Below, piece by piece: positions 44,034 through 52,579 of a stretch of DNA of 58,608 bases. How positions within the stretch are numbered: the stretch's first letter is position 1; the number at the start of each line of letters is the position of its first letter. The stretch spans positions 1-58,608 of the forward strand of contig DASXEJ010000363.1 of assembly GCA_036490175.1 (NCBI GenBank), written 5' to 3'. The stretch comes from Pirellulales bacterium. Its GTDB lineage: Bacteria > Planctomycetota > Planctomycetia > Pirellulales > JACPPG01. The position numbers and the translations under genes were made by a program. The notes below the pieces were generated by a model. That model made no database searches, was not told the DNA's origin, and saw only the letters and a program-made list of their open reading frames with translations.

Positions 44034-45415
44034 GGCTGCTCTTGCCCGGCTGCGATTCTTTCTTCCGGCGCGTCGGGCATTAACCACGCGATGCCGGCAG
44101 CGGGAATAAACAGAAATCCGGCGAACAGCATCGCTAATCGCGAGTCGCCGACGTGCGAAAACAATCCAAACACCACCGTGCCCAGGCCAGCGGCGATCCG
44201 GCCGAAGTTATAGCAAAATCCTGCCCCGGTCGTGCGCAGCAGCGTGGGAAAGAGTGGGGGCAAGTACATGGTGAACAAGCCAAACAAGCCTTGGCAGACT
44301 CCGATGGCCGCCAATCCATACCACAGCGAATTGTGATCGCGCGGCACCCCGTACGTAACTGCGAGCGACACGAAGTATCCCAGGCACAACACGGCGATTG
44401 CCCGCCGATAACGAAAGCGACGTGCCAAGGCCGCGGCCAGGAAGTTTCCGACGATCGACATGATCATCACCAACCACACTGCCTTGCTCACCAGATGACC
44501 GCGTTCGGCAGCGGTCCAGTCGGCAAGCTCTGGCAGGTTCCGCAATTGCTGCGCGTACCAGAACATGAAGGCCCAATGTGCCGTCAGCGCCAGGCCGCAG
44601 ACCAGCAACGTCAAGATCGTCACGCGCCGGACCGGCGAGCGAAATAAATCGCCGAATGGCGGCTGGGCATGGGCCGCGTTGGCTTTGGCCGTGTGCCACT
44701 CTTCGGGCTCGGGGACGGCACGGCGAATCCACAGGACCAGTAGCGCAGGCAATACCCCGACTAGGAATACTGTCCGCGGCGAGTGATCGGCCAGCAGGAA
44801 AATGGCCAGCCCGGCAAGCATGACACCCAAGTTCACGCCGGTTTGCAGTACGGCGGCCATCCACGGTCGCCAACGTTGCGGCCAGGTCTCGCTCAACAGC
44901 GACGCGCCCACGGCCCACTCGCCGCCGATGCCAAGCGCCGCCAAAAATCGCAAGATCATCAGCTGCCACCACGTCTGCGCGAAGTACGACAGACCAGTGA
45001 AAATCGCGTAGGTCAAAATCGTCGCCATCAATGCCCGGCTGCGCCCCAGCCGATCGGCGATGCGACCAAAGAAACCGCCTCCTAGCGCCCAGCCGAACAA
45101 GAACGCGGCCTGGATCCAGGAACTGTAGTAGCCGACGCTGGGGTCCTTTTGATCGGTTACATCCAATAACTCTGCCACGAAGGGCGTCGCCACCAGTATG
45201 TACAGGTGCATGTCCAGCCCGTCGAACAACCAACCAAGCCAGGCCGCGATACCGGACTTCCATTGCTCGGGAGAGAGGTCGCTCAAGCGCGCGGCTTGCT
45301 GGTCCTGGGCAGTAGCGCTTGGTTGCTGAGCGAAAGGCTGTGGCCGGGGCGGCTTTAAGGGTTCTATGCGTGTCACTGCGCCTATTAAAAGTAAGAGGTG
45401 CGAGCCGTCGGGCAT
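44030..45415 (-). CDS. MFS transporter, sugar/aromatic-acid-type
   Basis: 461 aa; a GTG 39 bases inside the frame is an alternative start. Twelve hydrophobic helices are expected. Marks: WLGWLFDGLDMHLY in the first helix, GGGFFGRIADRLGRSRAL (MFS loop 2-3 signature) and LGIGGEWAVGASLLSETWP in helix 5, both like the sugar-proton and metabolite:H+ symporters. Substrate unknown. Operon with the NHL gene (ATGA overlap). Confidence 0.87.
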   Translation of the reverse strand: MPDGSHLLLLIGAVTRIEPLKPPRPQPFAQQPSATAQDQQAARLSDLSPEQWKSGIAAWLGWLFDGLDMHLYILVATPFVAELLDVTDQKDPSVGYYSSWIQAAFLFGWALGGGFFGRIADRLGRSRALMATILTYAIFTGLSYFAQTWWQLMILRFLAALGIGGEWAVGASLLSETWPQRWRPWMAAVLQTGVNLGVMLAGLAIFLLADHSPRTVFLVGVLPALLVLWIRRAVPEPEEWHTAKANAAHAQPPFGDLFRSPVRRVTILTLLVCGLALTAHWAFMFWYAQQLRNLPELADWTAAERGHLVSKAVWLVMIMSIVGNFLAAALARRFRYRRAIAVLCLGYFVSLAVTYGVPRDHNSLWYGLAAIGVCQGLFGLFTMYLPPLFPTLLRTTGAGFCYNFGRIAAGLGTVVFGLFSHVGDSRLAMLFAGFLFIPAAGIAWLMPDAPEERIAAGQEQP

Positions 45416-45480
45416 GCTGGCTCAAGGAATCGTTCACTGCGGGATGGCGTCCGACGATGGCGCCATGTTGAGGATGCGCC

Positions 45481-46986
45481 CTAACCCAATACCTCCTTTA
45501 CCACGCGGGCTCCGTTCACGCCGGTCAGCTTCTCTTTCAGACCGTTTTGTTCTAGGAACAGTTCCTCGTGGTCGAGGCCTAACAGGTGCAGAATCGTCGC
45601 GTGCCAGTCAGGTACGCTAACGCGGTTCTCGACGGATGCAAGCCCCAGCTCATCGGTAGCGCCATACGTCAGGCCCCCTTTGACTCCTGCGCCGGCCATC
45701 CAGGTGCAGAAGGCGTTTTTATTGTGATCCCGGCCGGCAGTGTGCTCGCTCTTGTCGGCGGCCAACTGTGCGATGGGAAGGCGGCCGAATTCTCCGCCCC
45801 ATACGACCAGTGTGTCGTCCAGCAGGCCGCGCTGCTTGAGATCGCGCAACAGACCTGCGATCGGCAGGTCGGTGCGCTCGCAGGCCCCCTTCAGGCCCGC
45901 GGCCAGGCCGGTGTGATTGTCCCAAATCTGCCCATTGATATAGAGCTGCACGAAGCGCACGCCCCGCTCGACCAATCGCCGCGCGATCAGGCAGCGGCGG
46001 CCGTAAGAATCGGTCGGCTCTTTGCCGATGCCGTACATTTCGTGCGTTTGCGCCGTTTCGCGTGACAAATCCAGGGCGTCGGTCGCGGCGACTTGCATCC
46101 GCGCCGCGAGTTCGTAGCTGGCAATCCGCGCGTCGAGATTCGGCTGGCCGGGCCGGCCGCGTTTGTGAATCGCGTCTAACCGCGCGAGCAGATCCTGCTC
46201 CATCGCACGCAGCGCGGGGGGGCGATCGACGTCGGGCCGCAGATTGAGAACCGGAGATCCCGTCGAGCGAAATCGTGTCCCTTGGAACACGGGTGGCAGA
46301 AAGCCCGCTTGCCAGTTGTCGACCCCATTGATGGGCAGCCCCAACGGATCGTCGAGGACAACATACGCGGGCAGATTCTGATTCTCGCTTCCTAATCCAT
46401 AAACGACCCATGACCCCAGCGTTGGCCGCCCGGGTCCCATCTTGCCGGTCTGAACCAGATAAATCGCGGGTTCATGCGTGAGATTGGTCGTGTACATCGA
46501 ACGAATCAGTGCCAGGTCGTCGACCTGTCGAGCCAGGTGAGGCAATGCGTCCGACACCCACATGCCGCATTGGCCATGCTGCGCGAATTTGAACGGACTG
46601 CGCATGATGGCCCCGGCGCTTTGCGGGTTTTCGACCTCGCCGGCAATCTTGCTGAAATAGGCCTCGCCGTGATGCTGGTCGAGCGCCGGCTTGGGGTCGA
46701 ACAAATCCATCTGGCTCGGCCCGCCATTCATGAACAGATGGATCACGGTCCGGGCGCGCGGCGCGATATGAGGCGGCCGCGGGGCCATATCGATGGGAGG
46801 GTGCACCGGCGATTCGGCGGCGAGCAGGCGGCGACTGCCGGCAAAATCCTGGCTCAATAAATATGCCAGCGCGGCCCCATGGATGCCGCCCGAGACGCGG
46901 TGTAAGAATCCGCGACGCGACAACGCCGCCGCGGAGGGTGGCGCCAGTTGCGTCGCTCTCTGTCTGCTGGAGTTCTTGTCGATCAT
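45481..46986 (-). CDS. DUF1501 protein, Tat-exported
   Basis: 501 aa from MIDKNSSRQRATQL, 11 bases after the stop of the PSD1 gene. Twin-arginine signal SRRGFLHRVSG then a hydrophobic stretch. The DUF1501 core (sulfatase/alkaline-phosphatase-like) has VIHLFMNGGPSQMDLFDPKP, GMWVSDALPHLA, RRCLIARRLVERGVRFVQLY and VVWGGEFGRLP. Planctomycetes encode many DUF1501 genes paired with PSD1-type cytochromes; function is unproven. Export is consistent with the Tat genes in this window. Confidence 0.9.
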   Translation of the reverse strand: MIDKNSSRQRATQLAPPSAAALSRRGFLHRVSGGIHGAALAYLLSQDFAGSRRLLAAESPVHPPIDMAPRPPHIAPRARTVIHLFMNGGPSQMDLFDPKPALDQHHGEAYFSKIAGEVENPQSAGAIMRSPFKFAQHGQCGMWVSDALPHLARQVDDLALIRSMYTTNLTHEPAIYLVQTGKMGPGRPTLGSWVVYGLGSENQNLPAYVVLDDPLGLPINGVDNWQAGFLPPVFQGTRFRSTGSPVLNLRPDVDRPPALRAMEQDLLARLDAIHKRGRPGQPNLDARIASYELAARMQVAATDALDLSRETAQTHEMYGIGKEPTDSYGRRCLIARRLVERGVRFVQLYINGQIWDNHTGLAAGLKGACERTDLPIAGLLRDLKQRGLLDDTLVVWGGEFGRLPIAQLAADKSEHTAGRDHNKNAFCTWMAGAGVKGGLTYGATDELGLASVENRVSVPDWHATILHLLGLDHEELFLEQNGLKEKLTGVNGARVVKEVLG

Positions 46987-46997
46987 GGCACCGTCCG

Positions 46998-49900
46998 TCA
47001 ATCCACAAACAAAAATGCCGCCGAGTTCATGATCGTGTGGCACAGGGTAGTAAGTGCCTCTTGGTCTGCCGTCGGGTGATCGGGAGTGCTCGACGTGGCG
47101 GCTGCCGCACTTTTCGCGCATTCCTCACTCAAACGACGTAGGGCATCTTGGGCCACGGCCAGCTCTTCGCTCGTCGCGTGGCGCGACTGCGCGATCATAT
47201 AAATATGGTCGATCTGCTTGGCCACCTCCGGGCCGGCTTCGCGCGCCACCCGGGCTGCAAATTGCTCCGCAAGCTGGCCGACCATACCGTTGTTCATCAA
47301 GTGCAGTGCTTGCGGGGCAACGGTCGAGTCGCGACGCTCGACGCAATTAGGGTTCATCTGCGGGAAATCGAAATTTTCCAGATGCGTGGGCATCTGCTTT
47401 CGCATTTGCTTGACATAGATTAAACGACGCCAGCCGCGCTCGCTGCCGACCGGGGTCATCAGACCATCGGCGCGAACCTGCACGGCATCGCCTGGCCCGA
47501 ACGGTGTTTCATCTAGCCGTCCGGCTGCAACTAACAGCGCATCGTACAGCTGCTCGGCGTCGAGACGCGCCAGCGGCATTCGCGAAACCAGCGTATTATC
47601 CGGGTCGAGACGCTGGTGGGGCGGTGTCACGGCCGAGCTTTGCCGATACGTGGCGCTCGTGACCATCAGGCGGTGCATTGTTTTCTGGCTCCAACCGCGC
47701 TCGACAAATTGCGTGGCCAGCCAGTCAAGCAGCTCGGGATGAGACGGAGGCGCACCCGCCTTGCCGAAATTCCCCAGCGTCTTCACGATGCCGGTGCCGA
47801 AATGATGCTTCCACAGCCTGTTGACCATGACGCGCGCCGTGAGCGGATGATCGGGGCGAACCAACCATTTGGCGAAGGCCAGTCGTCGCCCGGTTGCATT
47901 TATGCCAGGCCAGGGTGGTTGCACGTCGAACGGCGTACGGCCATCGGTCAAAACCGCGGGCACGCCCGGCCCGACCAAACGCCCGGGAGTCAACGGATCG
48001 CCACGACGATAGATATATGTCGGCGACGGCTCGCCACGATCCCACAGTGCGTGGATTCTCGGCTCGGGTAACCTCTCGGACTGAAGCGACTTCACCTGGC
48101 GATCGGTTTCTTCCGCCAGCGTCTTGAATGCCGGATCAAGTGCGCGCAAGGCATTGTCGTCGATCCGCAATTGCGCCTCGAACTTCTCAGCCAGGTATTT
48201 TTGTATCGAGTCGCGTTGCTCGGGCACGGTAGCCAACATCGTGCGCAAATCGTCGCGCAGAGTTTCTGGCAGTTGCGCTAGACGCTCTTCGAGAACCCTC
48301 GCACGCACCGGCGCGGCTTGCCGCTCGAGAGTCGCTTGCAAGGCGCTGACACCTTGCTCGATCCGTGCGTTATTTGCTTCCCACGCGCGGCGCTCGACGG
48401 TAGTTACATAAGAAAGGTGTCGCCCGGAGAGCAAGTCCTGGCTCAAGGGACCAAGGCCGGGACGCACATCGGGTTTGAGCCAGTCGTTCTCGTCAAAGGC
48501 GCCCTTGAAGATCGCTGCCATCCGGTAATAGTCGCGATGCGGAATCGGATCGAACTTATGCGAGTGACAACGGGCACATTTGAGCGTTAATCCCAGGACA
48601 GCCGAGCCTAGCACGTCGATCTCGTCCGAGATCACTTCTAGCCGATCGTCGAGATAGCCGGTGATGTTGGCCCAGGTTGCATCTGGAGCCATCCGCAGAA
48701 AGCCGGTCGCTACCAGGTTGTCGTAGATCTCGGGCGTGATTTCCGGCGCGTGCTGGTAATCGGCCAATTCATCGCCGGCCAACTGTTCCAACAGAAACCG
48801 ATCGTAGGGCTTGTCGGCGTTGAGCGAACGAATGACGTAGTCGCGGTAGCGCCAAGCATCCGAGCGGGGTAGGTCCTGTTCGCGTTTACCTTCCGAGTCG
48901 GAGTATCCGGCCACGTCCAGCCAGATGCGGCCCCAACGCTCTCCGTAGCGCGGCGAACTAAGTAGCCGATCGACCATCTTTTCATACGCGTCAGGCGCGG
49001 TATCCGCCAGAAATGCCTCGACGTCGACCGGAGCCGGTGGCAGGCCGGTCAGATCGAGCGTGACACGCCGCAACAATGTCGCGCGGTCGACCTCGGGCGC
49101 CAAGGCAATTCCTTGGCTTGCGAGCTTGTCGAGAATGAACGCGTCGATCGGGTTCCGCACGCCTGCCGCGGCATCCACTGATGGAACCGAAACGGGCCGC
49201 GGCGGCTGAAACGCCCAGAAAGCACGATCTTGGTCCGTGACAGCCAGATCTCCTGCCGTCGTGGCGACATCTGGTTCGATGGTCGCTTCGATAGCCCCCT
49301 CGCGAACCCAACGAGCGACAACATCGCATTCGCTGGCCTCGATCGGTTTGATGCTGACTTCGACTAATCTGTCGCGCGGTGGCATCTCGTTGGCCCGCAC
49401 CCGCTTGATGAGCAGGCTTCCTTCCGGATCGCCTGGAATGATCGCGGGCCCCGATTTTCCGCCGCGCAGCATGCTTGCCTTGCTGCGCAAATCAAGGCCG
49501 GCCTCGTGCCGGCGTGCCCCGTGGCAAACGGTACATCTCCGCAGCATGATCGGCAGCACATCGTGCTGCGTGAGAGCAGTTTCTGCGGCATCACTTGGCG
49601 CACCTTCGCGCGGAGTGGTGTGAGCGCCGCCGTCGATCCAGCGATGCAAGGCTTCCAACTCTTGGTCGGTGAGAGGGTCTTTGTCCTCGGGGGGCATCGA
49701 GCGTTCGTGCACTTTTTCGTAAAGCAGGCTTTCGTCTGCCTTGCCTGGCACGACGACGGCGCCCGACTCGCCGCCGCGCCGTACTCCACCCGGCGACGTC
49801 AGATCGAGCTCGGCCTTGGGGGCCTCACCACCGTGGCAGCGGGCGCATTTGGCCTGCAGCATGGCGAAGACTGTTTGCTCGTCCGCCGACCTGTTCGTGG

Positions 49901-50081
49901 CCGCGGCCTGCTCGGCCGCTCTCAGCGTGTCAGCAGATGCCAGCAGCAGTCCAATCAGCAAGGCCCAGCAGAGCGAGAATACGCCCTGCCGCGCGAGTGA
50001 AATTCCTAGCGCGCAGCGGGACGCCGGCTTGGGACGCGTCGGCTCGTTGCGGCATTCTTCCGAAATGTGCATCAATTCCAT
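46998..50081 (-). CDS. PSD1/planctomycete cytochrome c protein with DUF1549 and DUF1553
   Basis: 1027 aa. Hydrophobic signal at about 33-50. CxxCH haem sites: CARCHGG (about 79-83) and CTVCHGA (about 180s) in the PSC1-type domain, and CARCHSHKFDPI in the DUF1549 region. DUF1549 is PIDAFILDKLASQGIAL onward; DUF1553 is the C-terminal GDPLTPGRLVGPGVP ... LAKWLVRPDHPLTARVMVNRLW part. Multi-haem periplasmic protein with possible electron transfer. Always linked to DUF1501 in planctomycetes, here with an 11-base spacing, so one operon. Function unknown. Confidence 0.92.
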   Translation of the reverse strand: MELMHISEECRNEPTRPKPASRCALGISLARQGVFSLCWALLIGLLLASADTLRAAEQAAATNRSADEQTVFAMLQAKCARCHGGEAPKAELDLTSPGGVRRGGESGAVVVPGKADESLLYEKVHERSMPPEDKDPLTDQELEALHRWIDGGAHTTPREGAPSDAAETALTQHDVLPIMLRRCTVCHGARRHEAGLDLRSKASMLRGGKSGPAIIPGDPEGSLLIKRVRANEMPPRDRLVEVSIKPIEASECDVVARWVREGAIEATIEPDVATTAGDLAVTDQDRAFWAFQPPRPVSVPSVDAAAGVRNPIDAFILDKLASQGIALAPEVDRATLLRRVTLDLTGLPPAPVDVEAFLADTAPDAYEKMVDRLLSSPRYGERWGRIWLDVAGYSDSEGKREQDLPRSDAWRYRDYVIRSLNADKPYDRFLLEQLAGDELADYQHAPEITPEIYDNLVATGFLRMAPDATWANITGYLDDRLEVISDEIDVLGSAVLGLTLKCARCHSHKFDPIPHRDYYRMAAIFKGAFDENDWLKPDVRPGLGPLSQDLLSGRHLSYVTTVERRAWEANNARIEQGVSALQATLERQAAPVRARVLEERLAQLPETLRDDLRTMLATVPEQRDSIQKYLAEKFEAQLRIDDNALRALDPAFKTLAEETDRQVKSLQSERLPEPRIHALWDRGEPSPTYIYRRGDPLTPGRLVGPGVPAVLTDGRTPFDVQPPWPGINATGRRLAFAKWLVRPDHPLTARVMVNRLWKHHFGTGIVKTLGNFGKAGAPPSHPELLDWLATQFVERGWSQKTMHRLMVTSATYRQSSAVTPPHQRLDPDNTLVSRMPLARLDAEQLYDALLVAAGRLDETPFGPGDAVQVRADGLMTPVGSERGWRRLIYVKQMRKQMPTHLENFDFPQMNPNCVERRDSTVAPQALHLMNNGMVGQLAEQFAARVAREAGPEVAKQIDHIYMIAQSRHATSEELAVAQDALRRLSEECAKSAAAATSSTPDHPTADQEALTTLCHTIMNSAAFLFVD

Positions 50082-50469
50082 CTACCGGTATCGCCCGCCA
50101 GAAACGTGGCCCGCCCGACCGAGGCCTACGACGCTATTAGGAGCCGAAAAACGGAACTCGATCCCAACGCTGTCGTGGTCTCGATTGTATCATCGCGCTG
50201 CTGGCCGCGACATTTCTACCGCCAGGTGCCGGGCAACCGCTTGTTCTGGCCCGCAGATGGAAGCTGGGGCTTGTCAGCCGATTTTGAGTTGGGTTTAATC
50301 GGAGTCCTTCTGGTCGGATGAGTTACGTCGAAGCGCCGCACGACAGTCAGGGCGGACGATTACTCGTCGGCTAAGATAAAATGTCGAGCCGTCGACGACT
50401 TTCTGCCGGCGTGGTAGAAAGTCAGAGACGCAAGCCATTGGCGGCAGTCGTTAGTAGGCAAGCGTTCGC
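50082..50469. other. Intergenic stretch, 388 bases
   Basis: Upstream region of the PSD1 operon and promoter of tRNA-Val. No gene seen. Confidence 0.45.
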
Positions 50470-50543
50470 GGGCGTTTAGCTCAGTTGGTTAGAGCGCTAT
50501 CCTCACACGGTAGAAGTCACAGGTTCGAGTCCTGTAACGCCCA
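50470..50543 (+). tRNA. tRNA-Val (anticodon CAC)
   Basis: Acceptor GGGCGTT/AACGCCC, anticodon stem CTATC/GGTAG around loop CTCACAC (anticodon CAC) and T-loop TTCGAGT. CCA is not encoded. Its 3' end is the probable left attachment site of the right-hand island, because an integrase gene starts 115 bases further on in the same direction. Confidence 0.95.
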
Positions 50544-50658
50544 TTCGTTGTAAGCCCCGCCGAAACGAGCATTTCTGTTACCTGCCGATGGTCGGCAGTG
50601 CGGCACGCAAGACGACGGAAAGTCTGTAGTCCTACAGACCATTTCCTCGGGAGGTTGC

Positions 50659-51735
50659 ATGTCCGCACTGAAGATCCCTGCGTATCGGCGTCACAAGGCG
50701 GTTGGCCAGGCCTACGTCAACATCAACGGCCGCCAAGTCTATCTGGGCAAGTACGATTCGCCAGAGTCTCATGAACGGTACCGGCGGATCGTCGCAGAAT
50801 TCTGTGCGCGACCAGCGGTCGTCGCGGCACAGTCGGTCTCGATCGATGGGTTAACCGTCGTCGAGCTCGCCGCCCTGTATTGGAAATACGCGCTGTGCTA
50901 CTACACCAAAGACGGTAAGCCGTCCGGAAAACTGCCGCATGTTCGCGTTATGGTCCGCGCGCTGCGGGATCTGTACGGCGAAACTCCCGCTGCCGAATTC
51001 GGCCCGCTCAAATTGAAGGCCATGCGCCAGCACTTCATCGCAAAGGGGCTGTCACGTAATTACATCAATGACACGATCGGTGGCATCCGCCGTATATTTC
51101 GATGGGCTACAGCCGAAGAACTACTGCCGCCATCTGTGTATCAAGCTCTTGCTACCCTTCCTGGCCTAAAACGAGGGCGCACCGACGCAAGGGAAACCGA
51201 TCCCGTCGAGGCAGTTGCAGACAGTCTCGTAGAAAGTACATTGCCTTTCCTGCGGCAAGTTGTTGCTGATCTAGTTCGCTTCCAGCGGTTGACAGGTTGT
51301 CGTCCTGGCGAAGCGTGCATCGTTCGGCCGGGCGACATGGATGGTACAGGCGCCATCTGGCTATACACGCCACGCCGTTTCAAAACTCAACATCACGGAC
51401 GCTCCCGGGTAATTTTCGTAGGCCCGAAAGCGCAGGCAGTCTTGAAGCCCTACCTCAATCGCGGGCCGGCGGAGTACTGCTTTTCGTCGAGCAAGGCGTC
51501 ACGACACTACTCCAAGGACAGCTACAACCGCGCGATCAGGAGGGCATGCGATAAGGCGAAGTTGACTATCTGGCATCCGAACCAGCTACGGCATGCGGCC
51601 GGTACCGAAGCACGTCGCCAGTTCGGACTTGAGGCGGCGCAGGTGGTTCTCGGACATAGCCAGGCGAACGTCACGCAGATTTATGCTGAACGTGACTTGT
51701 CACTGGCCGTTAAAGTGATGACGGCCATTGGGTGA
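50659..51735 (+). CDS. Tyrosine recombinase (integrase) of the right-hand island
   Basis: 358 aa; GGGAGG is upstream of the ATG. N-terminal arm-binding part (AYVNINGRQVYLGKYDSPES), SAM-like core-binding part (about 65-160), then the catalytic domain: TGCRPGEA (Arg about 214), HPNQLRHAAG (His and Arg boxes), VVLGHSQANVTQIYAERD (His and the nucleophile Tyr about 341). All catalytic residues are present, so it is likely active. It sits directly downstream of tRNA-Val and reads away from it, which is the usual position in a tRNA-integrated element. Confidence 0.92.
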   Translation: MSALKIPAYRRHKAVGQAYVNINGRQVYLGKYDSPESHERYRRIVAEFCARPAVVAAQSVSIDGLTVVELAALYWKYALCYYTKDGKPSGKLPHVRVMVRALRDLYGETPAAEFGPLKLKAMRQHFIAKGLSRNYINDTIGGIRRIFRWATAEELLPPSVYQALATLPGLKRGRTDARETDPVEAVADSLVESTLPFLRQVVADLVRFQRLTGCRPGEACIVRPGDMDGTGAIWLYTPRRFKTQHHGRSRVIFVGPKAQAVLKPYLNRGPAEYCFSSSKASRHYSKDSYNRAIRRACDKAKLTIWHPNQLRHAAGTEARRQFGLEAAQVVLGHSQANVTQIYAERDLSLAVKVMTAIG

Positions 51736-51829
51736 GCATACGTGATATTGACTATTGCACGCTGACTTGGAAGAATCTCAACGACGCCCCTGCCTCGTGG
51801 GCGGCACCTAATGTCGGCTAAATCATGCG

Positions 51830-51853
51830 TGACGTAAGATCGCATGACGTAAG
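51830..51853 (+). repeat. Direct repeat TGACGTAAG, period 15
   Basis: TGACGTAAG occurs at 51830-51838 and 51845-51853, each preceded by GC(G)/GC(A). The 15-base period does not match one helical turn, so cooperative binding of one protein on one face is not obvious. Location after the integrase gene suggests a role in element maintenance, unproven. Confidence 0.55.
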
Positions 51854-52151
51854 TCCCTCATAGAAAGGGATAACATGGTGCTTGGTGCGGCCGCTTTATT
51901 GCAGTGTTTCAGTGGCCGGTCAGTTTGGAGCAAACGCTGGGTTCCTTGCCGGAAGGCGAAAAGGAAACATAAGACGAAAGTCCTGCTGCAAACAGTAGCT
52001 GGTTTCCCCTAAAACGCCGTTTGGACAAACCCACCGCATACCACCGGGTGGCCATGCCGAGCAGGACGAAGTAGCTCGATCCGCATTGTGCGGTGAGGGC
52101 TGAGGACTTCGTTCCTGCGCGCTTTGCCGGCCTGCCGTGCCCGCCAAAAAC

Positions 52152-52180
52152 GCCCGCTAGGAACGTGTTTCCCAGTGGGC
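52152..52180 (+). terminator. Terminator-like hairpin before DUF1580
   Basis: GCCCGCT pairs with AGTGGGC (one mismatch) with inner GGAA/TTCC pairing, followed by TTCTTTA. It lies 29 bases before the DUF1580 start, so it may insulate that gene or act as an attenuator. Confidence 0.55.
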
Positions 52181-52208
52181 TTCTTTATGCGCGGCGAAAG
52201 GTGGTTCC

Positions 52209-52493
52209 ATGCTCAATGAGACACTGCTCACGATGCAACAAGCATCGAAGCAACTGCCCGGCCGTCCATCAATAGCTGCCCTGTATCGGTGGCACCTGCG
52301 CGGTGTCCGCGGCGTTCGGCTTGAAACGATCCTAATCGGCGGAAGGCGGAAGACTTCTATCGAAGCCTTCGGCAGATTTGTCGAGCGCACAAGCGCCGCC
52401 GCTACGCCTGATCGATACCAGGATCTCGCGCAAACTCACAGGCAACGGACGGCTCGTGTGGTGGCCGCGCGCCGAGTGTTGGCGAATATCTAG
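52209..52493 (+). CDS. DUF1580 protein, excisionase/MerR-like DNA-binding
   Basis: 94 aa. Starts MLNETLLTMQQASKQLPG; the helix-turn-helix-like part (TMQQASKQLPGRPSIAALYRWHLRGVRGVRLETI) is like winged-helix excisionases that read 'helix, target sequence, column of basic residues'. DUF1580 is typical of planctomycete mobile elements. Probably binds the element's attachment or control sites. A hairpin lies on each side. Confidence 0.83.
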   Translation: MLNETLLTMQQASKQLPGRPSIAALYRWHLRGVRGVRLETILIGGRRKTSIEAFGRFVERTSAAATPDRYQDLAQTHRQRTARVVAARRVLANI

Positions 52494-52503
52494 CGCAAAA
52501 AAT

Positions 52504-52534
52504 AAGCCCGCCGGTTCGTGAAAACCGCGGGCTT
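52504..52534 (+). terminator. Hairpin terminator after DUF1580
   Basis: AAGCCCG...CGGTT pairs with AACCG...CGGGCTT around a GTGA-type loop, then CGTGTTCTTC. It begins 10 bases after the DUF1580 stop codon. Confidence 0.7.
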
Positions 52535-52579
52535 CGTGTTCTTCATCCCCGCCGGACTAGAGCAAAGGATTGCTTGAAC

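Larger units (their letters stand above)
51736..52208. other. Intergenic stretch, 473 bases, with direct repeat and hairpin
   Basis: Between the integrase and DUF1580 genes. It holds the TGACGTAAG direct repeat (51830-51853) and a terminator-like hairpin (52152-52180). Short open frames have no protein features. Cis sites for excision or replication of the element are possible. Confidence 0.5.

Noticed and set aside
51920..52147. 75-codon minus-strand frame in the island
   Set aside because: Pro/Ser/Arg-rich and lies across the putative control region; no protein-like pattern.
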